A stretch of DNA of 64,000 bases from Paenibacillus sp. 37 (GTDB lineage Bacteria; Bacillota; Bacilli; Paenibacillales; Paenibacillaceae): assembly GCF_008386395.1 (NCBI RefSeq), contig NZ_CP043761.1, forward strand, positions 7,011,617 to 7,075,616, written 5' to 3'. Of the stretch, positions 54,612 through 63,983 are shown piece after piece. The position numbers were made by a program, and so were the translations under genes. The number at the start of each line of letters is the position of its first letter. The first letter of the stretch is position 1. The notes beneath the pieces were generated by a model. The model did not search any database and was not told where the DNA came from. It was given only the letters and a program-made list of their open reading frames with translations.

Positions 54612-55988
54612 TTACTTTCCTAGACAGAACTGGGAGAAAATCTGATCAATTAATGCATCATGTGCTGTATCCCCAACAATCTCGCCCAAATGCTCCCACG
54701 CCAAACGAACATCAATCTGTATCATATCGATTGGAATGAACTGCTCTGCTGCTTCATAGGCATCAACCAGGGACTGCTTCGCTTTCTTGAGCAAAGCAAT
54801 ATGACGCACATTACTGACATAGGTCAGGTCTGCGGACTCCAGTTTACCACTGAAGAATAGCGTAGAGATGGCATCTTCCAGTCGATCCACACCCAGATCA
54901 TCTTTCACCGACATCGGTACAAGCCGTTCTTCCGGAATGTAACGAAGCAGCACGTCACGTTCCACCTGTGGCGTTAAGTCCATTTTATTCATAATGATTA
55001 TCGATTGTCTACCGCGGATTTGTTCCAATAATTCAATCTCATCGGGATGAAGTGGCTCCGCAGCATTCACAACCATTAAGATCAGATCGGCTTCACTTAC
55101 CGCAGAGCGAGAGCGTTCTACCCCGATCTTCTCTACAACGTCCATTGTTTCCCGGATTCCTGCCGTATCCAGCAACTTCAGTGGGATATTATTGATCGTA
55201 ATGAATTCCTCGATCACATCACGAGTTGTTCCTGGAATGTCCGTGACGATAGCCCGATTATCTTGAGCGAGTGTGTTCATTAATGAGGATTTACCTACGT
55301 TAGGTCGTCCAACGATAGCCGTCGTGATACCTTCTCGCAGGATCTTTCCTTGCTCTGCTGTAGTCAGCAATTTATCAATTTCAGTCATAACGTGACTGGA
55401 CTTTTCTTTAATAAAATCAGACGTTAACGACTCCACATCATGCTCGGGATAATCGATATTCACTTCAATATGAGCCAGTGTTTCCACCAGTGTATATCGT
55501 AGATCACGCAATTTGGAGGATAGTTTGCCTTCAACCTGTTTCAATGCAACCGAGAAAGCTCTGTCCGATTTGGAACGAATAAGATCCATGACACCTTCAG
55601 CCTGAGACAGGTCAATCCGCCCATTAAGGAAAGCACGCTTTGTGAATTCACCGGGTTCAGCCAGACGAATATCAAGCTGCAACAACAGGTCCATGACCCG
55701 TTTTACAGACACTACACCGCCATGCGCACTGATCTCCACGACATCTTCTGTTGTGAACGAGCGTGGTGCTCGCATGACCGTAACCAATACTTCCTCAATC
55801 TTTTCCCCATTAACGGAATCTATGATATGACCATAATGAACCGTGTGAGATGCTGCCTGAGTTAAAGGGGTTTTGCTGCGAAAAATCTTTTCCGTCTCCG
55901 ACACTGCTTCCGGGCCGCTGACCCGGATCACGGCGATACCCGCCTCTCCGACAGCCGTTGATATCGCTGTGATCGTATCACTGATCAT
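54612..55988 (-). CDS. mnmE: tRNA modification GTPase MnmE (TrmE)
   Basis: 458 residues. N-terminal folate-binding domain, helical domain and G domain with GRPNVGKSSLMN (G1), DIPGTTRD (G2), DTAGI (G3) and NKMD (G4), ending in the catalytic FCLGK. Partner of MnmG. AAGGAGAG site. First gene of the mnmE-mnmG-rsmG operon. Confidence 0.98.
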   Translation of the reverse strand: MISDTITAISTAVGEAGIAVIRVSGPEAVSETEKIFRSKTPLTQAASHTVHYGHIIDSVNGEKIEEVLVTVMRAPRSFTTEDVVEISAHGGVVSVKRVMDLLLQLDIRLAEPGEFTKRAFLNGRIDLSQAEGVMDLIRSKSDRAFSVALKQVEGKLSSKLRDLRYTLVETLAHIEVNIDYPEHDVESLTSDFIKEKSSHVMTEIDKLLTTAEQGKILREGITTAIVGRPNVGKSSLMNTLAQDNRAIVTDIPGTTRDVIEEFITINNIPLKLLDTAGIRETMDVVEKIGVERSRSAVSEADLILMVVNAAEPLHPDEIELLEQIRGRQSIIIMNKMDLTPQVERDVLLRYIPEERLVPMSVKDDLGVDRLEDAISTLFFSGKLESADLTYVSNVRHIALLKKAKQSLVDAYEAAEQFIPIDMIQIDVRLAWEHLGEIVGDTAHDALIDQIFSQFCLGK

Positions 55989-56144
55989 GGTTATCTCTCC
56001 TTGCTCTATTTTAAAATTGCCGTCCCTTTAGGGACGCCATATCCATTTTCAAATCTATTGATGATATATCATATGACATGCTGCTTATCGTATTAAGTTC
56101 ACTCTTTACTTGTTCTACGCACCTTATCAAATTGCTTCTGTACG

Positions 56145-56184
56145 AAAAAAGCAATGGCTTCTGCACCGGGCAGGAAGCCATTGC
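56145..56184 (-). terminator. terminator of the rnpA-yidC-jag unit
   Basis: GCAATGGCTTC (56151-56161) pairs perfectly with GAAGCCATTGC (56174-56184), followed by TTTTTT on the minus strand. Confidence 0.92.
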
Positions 56185-56199
56185 GTCTTCAATTTCGTG

Positions 56200-56901
56200 T
56201 TATTTCGTCGTAATAACCACACGCCGATTAGGCTCCTCGCCCTTACTTAACGTCTTAATCTGCGGGTGATTTTGCAGTTTTGCATGGATGACTTTTCGTT
56301 CGAGCGGTGGCATTGGCTCCAGTACAACTTCCTTACCGGTACGGATTGCTTGCCCAGCCAACCGTTCAGCCAGATCCTCCAGTGTCTTCCGCCGACGTTG
56401 ACGGAAATTCTCCGCGTCGAGCACAATTCGAACGAAGCTTTCCGAATATCGGTTCGCTACAATGTTCGTTAGATACTGAAGCGCATCCAGCGTCTGTCCA
56501 CGTCTGCCAATAATCATGCCCAGATCTTCGCCGGCAATATTGAAGATATGTCCATCCCGCTGTTTTTTGATATGCACTTCAACATCCAGTCCCATACCTG
56601 CTGCGACCTCTTTCAAGAAAGCAGCCGCTTCTTCATAGGGATTTTTAGCTGCAACATCCTCAAGTAATGCATCTACCTCAGATTTGTATGCAGCTGGCTT
56701 GATCGGCTGTGGAACAACTTCCGGTACAGGCAACAATTTCACTTCAACTTTGGCCGCCCTCACCCCGAACAAACCCAGGAATCCTTTTGACGGCTGCTCT
56801 AACACTTGTATCTCGACCTTGTCCCGACTTACGCCAAGCTCGGTCAATCCTTGGTTTACAGCATCTTCAACGGTTTTTCCTGACGTAATGACTTTGGTCA
56901 T
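56200..56901 (-). CDS. jag: Jag/KhpB RNA-binding protein
   Basis: 233 residues: Jag_N domain (VITSGKTVEDAVNQGLTELGVSRDKVEIQVLEQPSKGFLGLFG), KH domain with GMIIGRRGQTLDALQYL and R3H domain (LPPLERKVIHAKLQ). It binds RNA and affects cell elongation and wall synthesis in Gram-positives. The start overlaps the yidC stop (ATGA), as is usual for this pair. Confidence 0.96.
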   Translation of the reverse strand: MTKVITSGKTVEDAVNQGLTELGVSRDKVEIQVLEQPSKGFLGLFGVRAAKVEVKLLPVPEVVPQPIKPAAYKSEVDALLEDVAAKNPYEEAAAFLKEVAAGMGLDVEVHIKKQRDGHIFNIAGEDLGMIIGRRGQTLDALQYLTNIVANRYSESFVRIVLDAENFRQRRRKTLEDLAERLAGQAIRTGKEVVLEPMPPLERKVIHAKLQNHPQIKTLSKGEEPNRRVVITTK

Positions 56902-57776
56902 TTCGATTTTTTGGCCCCTTTCGACCCTTTTCCAGAGACGGTCGCTTTGCCACCGTTTTTGCGTTTAGCTCCATTTTTGGAAGAGCTATTCTGCTTCACG
57001 TTGACCTCAGCCACGATTTTATCATTATTCCGGTAAAGGAAATAGTTTTGTACGATCGTGTAGATGTTACTGTAGAACCAGTACAGCGGAAGTGCTGACG
57101 GGAACTGATAAGACATCACGAAGATCAAAATCGGGTATACCCACAGCATAAACTGCATCGGACCCACTTGCTGTGCAGGGTTCATACGCATCATCATCCA
57201 TGTTTGAATGAATGTTGTGATGGCAGCCAGCACTGGCAAAATAAACAGGTGATCGGGTGATCCGAGCTGGAGCCACAAGAAATCATGCGTTCTCAGACTG
57301 GAGTTTCCGTAAATTGAGTTATAAAGTGCGATGTAAATCGGCATCTGAATGATAAGCGGCAGACAACCGGCCATCGGATTAACTTTGTTCTCCTGGAACA
57401 ACTTCATTGTTTCTTGCTGAACTTTCTCAGGTGTATCTTTAAACTTCGCTTGAATCTCCTTCAGCTGCGGCTGAATCGCCTGCATAGCTTTGGAGCTACG
57501 GACTTGTTTCATTGTTAATGGTAAAATCAATGTCCGTACAATAAGCACCATCACGAGGACGGCCAGTCCATATTCACCGTTGAACCAGTTGGCGAAAGTA
57601 TCGAGCGCTAGTGAAAACCAATATACAACATTACTTTGCCAGAATGAGCCACTGTTCTTTAGATCTTCCGTAGTAACCCCGGCTCCTTGTGGAGTACATC
57701 CGGCGAGTACGGTGACCATTGCAATGACTGCAATGAGGAGAATCCACTTCCCCTTTGATGTCTTCAATCGCGACAC
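56898..57776 (-). CDS. yidC: membrane protein insertase YidC (SpoIIIJ/OxaA type)
   Basis: 292 residues, from a GTG at 57776 after AGAGGGG. Lipoprotein signal ending VTVLAGC, then five membrane segments with the 60KD_IMP core (GEYGLAVLVMVLIVRTLILPLTMKQVRSSKAM; the hydrophilic-groove Arg is in this region). It inserts membrane proteins, and SpoIIIJ-type members are needed for forespore development. C-terminal tail very basic. Confidence 0.97.
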   Translation of the reverse strand: MSRLKTSKGKWILLIAVIAMVTVLAGCTPQGAGVTTEDLKNSGSFWQSNVVYWFSLALDTFANWFNGEYGLAVLVMVLIVRTLILPLTMKQVRSSKAMQAIQPQLKEIQAKFKDTPEKVQQETMKLFQENKVNPMAGCLPLIIQMPIYIALYNSIYGNSSLRTHDFLWLQLGSPDHLFILPVLAAITTFIQTWMMMRMNPAQQVGPMQFMLWVYPILIFVMSYQFPSALPLYWFYSNIYTIVQNYFLYRNNDKIVAEVNVKQNSSSKNGAKRKNGGKATVSGKGSKGAKKSK

Positions 57777-57851
57777 TTCATAACCCCTCTCTTAACCAAT
57801 CCATTCCATCGTAAAATCATACCATAATTAGGAGGACAAATAAACCGAAGC

Positions 57852-58202
57852 TTACCGCTTGCCCGACTTCAAAAGAGAGCCCTTACGCAGCGCATGCAGC
57901 AGGCTTTTTTCCATTTCCTTATAGGGCATGTCCAGTGCACCTTTTCTGACGATAAAAATCAGATCCATCTGCGTGACGATCTCATGCTCATGATGACGAA
58001 TAATTTCCTTAATCATGCGTCTCATCCGGTTGCGTACGACAGCGTTTCCGATTTTCTTGCTGCATGATACGCCGACCCGAAATTGTTCCGTATCTTTACG
58101 GCGACAACCATACACCACGAATTGATGATTGGCAAACGATTTCCCATACCGGTATACGCGGCTAAAGTCCGCCCGGTTTCGTAGACGCAGTCTTTTATAC
58201 AC
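57852..58202 (-). CDS. rnpA: ribonuclease P protein component
   Basis: 116 residues with GTG start at 58202 after AAGGAG. LRNRADFSRVYRYGKSFANHQFVVY and the conserved RNR motif AVVRNRMRRMIKEIIR. It aids the catalytic RNA in tRNA 5' maturation. Confidence 0.97.
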   Translation of the reverse strand: MYKRLRLRNRADFSRVYRYGKSFANHQFVVYGCRRKDTEQFRVGVSCSKKIGNAVVRNRMRRMIKEIIRHHEHEIVTQMDLIFIVRKGALDMPYKEMEKSLLHALRKGSLLKSGKR

Positions 58203-58527
58203 GGCGCTTCTCCTTGCTGTTCTCCACCAATGTTATTGACGGAGGCCTCATTACTGATTTAGTATAGGCTTTCTTGAATGACGGTAAACCGTCTTGGCGA
58301 CAACTTCATTTGGGATGATGGTTGAACGGCCATATGAGCCACACAAGCATTCATCCGGGATGATAGTAGATCGGACATTTAACCGAACCAACATTCATCT
58401 CTATATAAGGTAAGTTTTCGAAAATGGAAAACTCACTCAACATACATAGATGTATATTCAGAGCTTTTTCGCAGACCATTCAGACCTGATCTGTACCAGC
58501 ATCTAGTCTGAAATGATCCAAATTAAG
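58203..58527. other. rnpA-rpmH spacer
   Basis: About 320 bases between rnpA and the rpmH terminator with no gene. It contains two short GGGATGAT direct repeats (near 58313 and 58359) and a GTTTTC/GAAAAC hairpin near 58412-58433. In many Bacillales rpmH and rnpA are nearly adjacent, so this spacer and a terminator between them are unusual; rnpA presumably has its own promoter here. Confidence 0.5.
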
Positions 58528-58553
58528 AAAAAAAAGACCACCTCGGTGGTCTT
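58528..58553 (-). terminator. rpmH terminator
   Basis: AAGACCACC (58534-58542) pairs perfectly with GGTGGTCTT (58545-58553) across a 2-base gap (loop closes inside the stem), with eight T residues on the minus strand. Confidence 0.9.
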
Positions 58554-58560
58554 CAATGCA

Positions 58561-58695
58561 TTAAGCACTCAGGTTTTTACGGCCTTTAAGGCGACGTGCG
58601 GCCAAAATTTTACGGCCGTTGCTCGTGCTCATTCTTTTCCGGAAACCATGAACTTTTTTACGTTTGCTAACGTTCGGTTTGAATGTAGGTCTCAA
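58561..58695 (-). CDS. rpmH: 50S ribosomal protein L34
   Basis: 44 residues, below usual ORF cut-offs. Reads [18 protein letters not shown], then [18 protein letters not shown] and ends NLSA, the highly conserved L34 pattern. The start codon is TTG at 58695, 9 bases after GGAGG; no ATG or GTG is available at the right place. It is the classic left neighbour of oriC. Confidence 0.97.
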   Translation of the reverse strand: MRPTFKPNVSKRKKVHGFRKRMSTSNGRKILAARRLKGRKNLSA

Positions 58696-58768
58696 TGTAT
58701 TGCACCTCCTCACAAGGAAATACTTATGTGATGAATCACTTTCATCTTCACAGAAAACACCTTTATAT

Positions 58769-58797
58769 ATTTAACCATGATCACCTGGAAAAGTCAA
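58769..58797 (-). promoter_or_regulatory. rpmH promoter
   Basis: TTGACT (58792-58797), 17-base spacer, TTAAAT (58769-58774) on the minus strand, about 70 bases before rpmH. Confidence 0.7.
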
Positions 58798-58912
58798 CTG
58801 CATGGCGCAAGGCTTCTCCCTCTTTTATATACACTCTCCATCCCACCCAAAGCAATGACCACAGTCCGTTCACTTCAATACCATTATCAAGCCCCGAAGA
58901 CAGTCCTGAAAG

Positions 58913-59028
58913 TTATCCCCAGACCCTGATAAAGATCACCATTTTTCAGCATTTATAGTTATCCACACCCTCCAATACCTGTTATCTCATTTATGACATC
59001 CTGTTTGAAGTTATTCACATGTGGATAA
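58913..59028. other. DnaA-box cluster 1 (left part of the origin region)
   Basis: Four boxes: TTATCCCCA (58913-58921, one mismatch), TTATCCACA (58959-58967, perfect), TTATTCACA (59011-59019, one mismatch) and TGTGGATAA (59020-59028, perfect, reverse). The last two abut head to head. Placement next to rpmH matches the incA/incB part of a Bacillus-type oriC. Confidence 0.85.
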
Positions 59029-59127
59029 TGATTATAGGCTATAAATATCGTCGAATTCTAATCCGGTTGTATCCGCTTCAATTAAGGTTTACAAGCTTTT
59101 GAGAAAGGTGTAGGATAAAAATCACAT

Positions 59128-59139
59128 CTTGTATACAAG
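59128..59139. promoter_or_regulatory. GntR operator upstream of gntR
   Basis: CTTGTATACAAG, a perfect 12-bp palindrome that equals the core of the B. subtilis GntR operator as I recall it. It lies about 90 bases upstream of an extended -10 (TGCTATGAT, 59225-59232) for gntR. Confidence 0.8.
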
Positions 59140-59273
59140 TAGTCCTTTGAAAAAAACAATTAGCCGTTAGCTTGTAGCTACAGACTATGGATTGAACTGA
59201 ATGTCCAGTCCGCAAAATAGTTATGCTATGATCAGTAATGAACTGATTACTTATTAATAGGAGCGTTAGCCAT

Positions 59274-59948
59274 ATGTTATTTCCTTCTTCCTGGCTTCAA
59301 GGGGCTTCCCGTGGTGAAGCCATTGCCTGCGAATTAAGGCTGCGGATCATCAGCGGTACCCTTCGACCTGGAGAGATTTTGTCGGAAAACCGAATTGCGG
59401 CTGATTTTGACAGCAGTCGTTCACCTGTCCGTGAAGCATTACGAACTTTGTCTAATGAAGGACTGATTCGACTTGAACGTATGGGTGTCGTTGTCATCGG
59501 ACTACGAATCAAGGATGTCGAAGAATTGTATGATGTCCGTTTCCTGATTGAAAGTTTTGTGCAGCAGCGACTTGCTGGTGATGTCCCAGAATCATTAATC
59601 ACCCAGCTACGTAACGTGATCGACAAAATGCAACTTGCTGGACGGCATCAGGACGCCGTCGAATTTGCCTATCAGGATCTCGTTTTCCACGAGACCATCA
59701 TTGAAGCTGCTCAGCATTCCCGTATTTCACATCTATGGAAGAGCATTCGATATGTTGTGATGACCGTGATGCTGCTCACAACGCGCAGAGTTTTTGTTCA
59801 AGGCGAGCAGAAAGTAAGCGCTGTAATTGAAAAGCATCGTTTGCTCGTTGAAGCACTTGAATCAGGTGACAAGATGCTCATTCAGGCTGGCGTCCGCACG
59901 TATTTTCAAGATTCTGGAAAAACCCTGCACGAAAGCTTTGATTCTTAA
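59274..59948 (+). CDS. gntR: GntR-family repressor of the gluconate operon
   Basis: 224 residues. N-terminal winged helix (ELRLRIISGTLRPGEILSENRIAADFDSSRSPVREALRTLSNEGLI) and an FCD ligand-binding domain with the metal-site residues DVRFLIES, FHETIIEAAQHSRI and EKHRLLVEALESGD. It represses the gnt genes until gluconate binds. First gene of gntR-gntP-gntK, on the opposite strand to the surrounding core genes. Confidence 0.93.
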   Translation: MLFPSSWLQGASRGEAIACELRLRIISGTLRPGEILSENRIAADFDSSRSPVREALRTLSNEGLIRLERMGVVVIGLRIKDVEELYDVRFLIESFVQQRLAGDVPESLITQLRNVIDKMQLAGRHQDAVEFAYQDLVFHETIIEAAQHSRISHLWKSIRYVVMTVMLLTTRRVFVQGEQKVSAVIEKHRLLVEALESGDKMLIQAGVRTYFQDSGKTLHESFDS

Positions 59949-59999
59949 TCGATGCAAGGCGTTTGCAATCATATCCGTCGTGAATGATTGCGGCTTAAC

Positions 60000-60011
60000 T
60001 TGTCGACAAGT
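60000..60011. promoter_or_regulatory. second GntR-type operator, between gntR and gntP
   Basis: CTTGTCGACAAG, a perfect 12-bp palindrome differing from the first operator only in its central bases, followed by GTATAC. It suggests separate control of gntPK. The 209-base gap also has a cre-like TTGTAAGCGTT (about 60116), a weak match to the CcpA consensus. Confidence 0.65.
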
Positions 60012-60157
60012 ATACAAAATACGATTTTGTTTCAAATTCGGGCATGATAAAACTACATTTTTCGCCAACACCTTCTGCGGTACTGGTACACATTTATTTG
60101 TTGACGATAATTTCACTTGTAAGCGTTCTATATCAGAAATAAAGGAGCACACACATC

Positions 60158-61519
60158 ATGAGCACTCTTTTTGGACTATCCCACAATGCAACATTATTGG
60201 TTTGGACGTTAATTGCGATCATTTTTCTGATCGTTTTGATTTCCAAGTATAAATGGAATCCCTTTATCACCCTGCTGTTGTCCGCATTAATGCTCGGTTT
60301 GCTTACAGGCATGAAACCTGCCGACGTGATCTCTTCCATTACCGGGGGACTTGGAGGCACACTTGGAACCATCGCAATTGTTATTGCTCTCGGTACAATG
60401 CTTGGTAAGATGATGGCCGAATCAGGCGGTGCCGAGCGCATTGCAACTACATTGGTTGATCGGTTTGGTGTGAAACGTGTGCACTGGGCCATGATGATTG
60501 TTGGATTTATCGTGGGTATTCCTGTTTTCTTCGAAGTCGGCGTGATTTTGATGATCCCCATCATTTTCACTGTTGCACGTAAAACCAACATGTCTTTGCT
60601 GCAGATTGGTATTCCCATTTTGGCGGGTCTGTCGACTGTACACGGTTTGGTTCCACCCCATCCAGCGCCAATGATTGCAATTGAGGCCTTCAGCGCAGAT
60701 CTGGGTAAAACCATTTTGTACTCCCTTATTGTTGGTATTCCTACAGCGATTATTGCAGGTCCCTTGTTTGGTAAATTTATTGGTAAAAGAATACACACCG
60801 AACCGCCAGCTGACCTGGCTGAACAATTCGCAACCAAAACAAACAGCAACATGCCTGGGTTTGGTATTACCCTGTTTACCATATTGCTGCCGGTTATTTT
60901 GATGCTGATTGGTTCCATAGCAAGCATCATTGACCCAAATGCTACGAGCGGTTTCACCGTTTTCAGTGAATTTATCGGTCATGAGATCATTGCTTTGCTC
61001 ATTTCAGTTGTATTTGCCCTCTTTTCACTCGGCTTTGCACGTGGATTCACCAAACACGATATTTCCCGCTTCACCAGTGAATGTCTGGCGCCTACGGCGA
61101 CCATCATTCTCATTATTGGCGGAGGCGGTGCTTTCAAACAGGTATTGATTAACAGTGGTGTAGGTAACGCCATTGCTGAAGTGGCCACCCATGCCAACAT
61201 TAATGTAATCTTCTTCGCTTGGCTTGTCGCTGCACTTATTCGTGTAGCTACCGGTTCAGCAACCGTAGCCATGACCACAGCTGCTGGCATCGTCGCTCCG
61301 GTGCTTGCACTCACACCAGGGGCCAATATTGAGCTGGTTGTACTCGCCACAGGTGCAGGGTCACTCATCTTGTCCCATGTGAACGATGCCGGATTCTGGA
61401 TGATCAAAGAATTCTTTAATATGAGCGTTGCCCAAACATTGAAAACGTGGACCGTTATGGAAACACTATTATCCGTGGTCGGACTGATCTTTATTTTGCT
61501 CCTGAGTACAGTCGTATAA
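60158..61519 (+). CDS. gntP: gluconate:H+ symporter
   Basis: 453 residues with 12-14 hydrophobic segments. GntP family landmarks: ITGGLGGTLGTIAIVIALGTMLGKMMAESGGAERIA, HGLVPPHPAPMIAIEAFSADLGKTI and SHVNDAGFWMIKEFFNMS. It imports gluconate with protons. AAAGGAG site. Confidence 0.95.
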   Translation: MSTLFGLSHNATLLVWTLIAIIFLIVLISKYKWNPFITLLLSALMLGLLTGMKPADVISSITGGLGGTLGTIAIVIALGTMLGKMMAESGGAERIATTLVDRFGVKRVHWAMMIVGFIVGIPVFFEVGVILMIPIIFTVARKTNMSLLQIGIPILAGLSTVHGLVPPHPAPMIAIEAFSADLGKTILYSLIVGIPTAIIAGPLFGKFIGKRIHTEPPADLAEQFATKTNSNMPGFGITLFTILLPVILMLIGSIASIIDPNATSGFTVFSEFIGHEIIALLISVVFALFSLGFARGFTKHDISRFTSECLAPTATIILIIGGGGAFKQVLINSGVGNAIAEVATHANINVIFFAWLVAALIRVATGSATVAMTTAAGIVAPVLALTPGANIELVVLATGAGSLILSHVNDAGFWMIKEFFNMSVAQTLKTWTVMETLLSVVGLIFILLLSTVV

Positions 61520-61585
61520 AGGGACTCTCTATAGTAGAAAGAAATTAAAATCTCATCGCTTTCTGAAGAAAGAAGGATTAAATAT

Positions 61586-63133
61586 ATGAACAACTACATG
61601 ATTGGGATCGATATTGGTACCACCAGTACCAAATCCGTATTATTTACCGAGCAAGGCTCCGTCATCAGCACCTCAACACAGGAATACCCTTTGTATACCC
61701 CTGCACCCGATGTTGCCGAACAGGACCCTGAAGAGATTGTACAAGCGGCCCTCCGCTCTGTCCGTGGAGTCATGGATCAGAGCGGTGTTGCTGCCGAGCA
61801 GATCCTGTTTGTATCCTGCAGCTCAGCTATGCATAGTGTCATTGCCATGGGACAGGATAACACACCCTTAACCCGTTGCATCACCTGGGCGGATAATCGA
61901 AGTGCAGCTTGGTCTGCCCAGCTGCAAGAGAATGGATTGGGCCATCGCATCTACCTGCGCACAGGTACACCGATCCATCCCATGTCACCGCTGACCAAAT
62001 TAATGTGGCTACGCCACGATGAAACTGAACTTTTTGGGCGTACCGCAAAATTTATTTCGATTAAAGAATATCTGTTCTTCCGTCTATTCGGACAATATGT
62101 CGTCGACCATTCCATCGCTTCCTGCACAGGCTTGCTCAATCTGGAACAACTGGACTGGGACGCAGAGGCCCTTGAGATTGCAGGCATTACACCCGACCAT
62201 CTCTCGAAGCTCGTGCCTACAACATATATATTAGAAGGAATGAATCACGAATCGGCTGAAAAAATGGCTCTCTCCCCCTCCACGCCCTTTGTTATTGGCG
62301 CAAGTGATGGGGTTTTATCCAATCTCGGCGTAAACGCCATTGAACCTGGTGTTGTCGCAGCAACCATCGGAACCAGCGGGGCCATTCGCACTGTCGTGGA
62401 CCGTCCAGTTACCGATCCCAAAGGTCGAACCTTCTGTTATGCCCTCACAGAGAATCTTTGGGTCATTGGTGGACCTTTGAATAACGGTGGCATGTTGTTT
62501 CGTTGGGTACGGGATGAATTCGCCGCGTCTGAAGTGGAGACAGCGAAGCGACTTGGCATCAATTCCTATGATGTGCTGACCAAAATTGCCGAACGTGTCC
62601 GGCCGGGATCGGAAGGGCTTCTGTTCCATCCGTACCTTTCGGGCGAACGTGCCCCTTTATGGAATCCGGATGCCCGTGGTTCCTTTTTTGGCTTAACACT
62701 CCATCACCAGAAAGAGCATATGATCCGAGCTGTCCTGGAAGGGGTTATTTTCAACCTATATACGGTACTGCTCGCCATGGAAGAACAGATTGGACAACCT
62801 ACCTCCATTCAAGCTACCGGTGGGTTTGCACGCTCTCCTCTCTGGCGCCAGATGATGTCTGATATCTTCAATCAGGAAGTGATTGTACCCGAGAGCTTCG
62901 AAAGTTCCTGTCTGGGTGCCGTCGTGCTTGGTTTGTACGCTACAGGGCGGATCCAATCGCTTCATGCCGTTTCTTCCATGGTGGGTACAACGCATCGGCA
63001 TACCCCTGTCAAAGAGAATGCTGTACTCTACCAGGAGCTGCTGCCCATCTTTATTCGGATCTCTCGCAAACTGGAAGAGGAATACGCAGATATCGCTGAA
63101 TTTCAGCGTAAGATGTCCCTTCCCCGTCTCTAA
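61586..63133 (+). CDS. gntK: gluconokinase (FGGY family)
   Basis: 515 residues. GIDIGTTSTKSVLFTEQG (phosphate 1 loop), CITWADNRS, GASDGVLSNLGVNAI and LEGVIFNLYTVLLAMEEQIGQPTSIQATGGFARSPLWRQMMSDIF (C-terminal ATPase motif). It makes 6-phosphogluconate. It completes a three-gene set; the 6-phosphogluconate dehydrogenase gene gntZ that follows in B. subtilis is absent. Confidence 0.95.
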   Translation: MNNYMIGIDIGTTSTKSVLFTEQGSVISTSTQEYPLYTPAPDVAEQDPEEIVQAALRSVRGVMDQSGVAAEQILFVSCSSAMHSVIAMGQDNTPLTRCITWADNRSAAWSAQLQENGLGHRIYLRTGTPIHPMSPLTKLMWLRHDETELFGRTAKFISIKEYLFFRLFGQYVVDHSIASCTGLLNLEQLDWDAEALEIAGITPDHLSKLVPTTYILEGMNHESAEKMALSPSTPFVIGASDGVLSNLGVNAIEPGVVAATIGTSGAIRTVVDRPVTDPKGRTFCYALTENLWVIGGPLNNGGMLFRWVRDEFAASEVETAKRLGINSYDVLTKIAERVRPGSEGLLFHPYLSGERAPLWNPDARGSFFGLTLHHQKEHMIRAVLEGVIFNLYTVLLAMEEQIGQPTSIQATGGFARSPLWRQMMSDIFNQEVIVPESFESSCLGAVVLGLYATGRIQSLHAVSSMVGTTHRHTPVKENAVLYQELLPIFIRISRKLEEEYADIAEFQRKMSLPRL

Positions 63134-63164
63134 ATCATCAATCCATACTTCGTCTCTGTACGAA

Positions 63165-63216
63165 AAAAGAGGGTGTCCCCTAAAACCAAAATCGGTTTTA
63201 GGGGACACCCTCTTTT
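63165..63216. terminator. very long perfect hairpin terminator after gntK
   Basis: 23 bp of uninterrupted complementarity (63165-63187 with 63194-63216) around a 6-base loop, starting AAAAGAGGGTGTCCCC and ending in TTTT. Flanking A and T runs make it bidirectional. It protects the origin-proximal region from gnt transcription. Confidence 0.9.
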
Positions 63217-63335
63217 AAGATAAATTCATAAAATGTCGTTCGGATCCATATTATATAGTCATACACTTCTACCTCAATATTTTAGTTTCTGCTTACCTCT
63301 TATTCCGGGTAATTCATATTCCACTTGTCTTAAAA

Positions 63336-63499
63336 TCAATTCCTCTTTGTTAATTTTCCATCTATATATCGATGCCTACAGATCGCCATCTCCTCAGAAA
63401 CCAGATCAGGTTTCTTGTTTAATGATACGTCAATTTGGATTTTTTCTCGCCTTCCAGTCTTACGCTGAATTCATGGATTTTATCATCTGGCCTTCGCAT
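63336..63499 (-). pseudogene. possible frameshifted small gene
   Basis: From the ATG at 63499 the frame reads RRPDDKIHEFSVRLEGEK, then stops early. After the A6 run near 63440-63446 the neighbouring frame continues IQIDVSLNKKPDLVSEE and MAICRHRYIDGKLTKRN to a stop at 63336. One extra A would join them into about 54 residues that look protein-like. There is no clear ribosome binding site and no known family, so this is a weak call; sequencing error or chance are alternatives. Confidence 0.25.
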
Positions 63500-63564
63500 T
63501 AAAGTACGAGGGGTAGAGATCACTCTTTTTCCGATCTTGATCATGCCTCATTTTCACTTCACGG

Positions 63565-63921
63565 TTATCCACAGATAGGTTATTCACAAACGAAGAATAC
63601 TTTTACACACAATTTGGCATCATTTGACGGATAACCTGTGTATAAAACATTTTTGGTTTTTGGGTCATTCTGTCGAAAATTAAACAGTTTATAAACAATA
63701 TATTGTGTTGTGACTAAAAATTATACACAAGTTATTGAATTTGTGGATAAAATCACGCGATACGTTGAAATGCGGGGTTTCTTTTGCTATGATTGTATTA
63801 CTTTTGGATGTGAATATGTGATTTGACCCATAATATTATCAACAGCCTGTGGATAAAGTTGTGAACAATTTTCCGTTGTTCATACTTTTTTTGTTTTCGA
63901 CCTGCGGGGGTTTGGGGATAA
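63565..63921. other. DnaA-box cluster 2 (oriC upstream of dnaA)
   Basis: Perfect boxes: TTATCCACA (63565-63573), TGTGGATAA (63742-63750) and TGTGGATAA (63848-63856). One-mismatch boxes: TTATTCACA (63580-63588), TGTGTATAA (63637-63645), TTATACACA (63721-63729) and TGGGGATAA (63913-63921). AT-rich tracts occur at 63665-63720 and 63920-63945. This is the arrangement expected immediately upstream of dnaA. Confidence 0.9.
63765..63793 (+). promoter_or_regulatory. dnaA: probable dnaA promoter
   Basis: TTGAAA (63765-63770), 17-base spacer, TATGAT (63788-63793). It sits between DnaA boxes, so autoregulation by DnaA is expected. Confidence 0.8.
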
Positions 63922-63983
63922 ATTCAACAATATATCTCGTATTTCGACACTGCATCATGGCTTAAGCCACACTTGGAACATGT

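Noticed and set aside
63165..63216. Perfect 23-bp inverted repeat as a transposon end or MITE
   Set aside because: Only a 6-base loop, no target duplication, and placement 31 bases after an operon end; a terminator explains it.
63233..63502. 89-codon plus-strand frame before oriC
   Set aside because: No ribosome binding site; better explained as the shadow of a possible decayed minus-strand gene.
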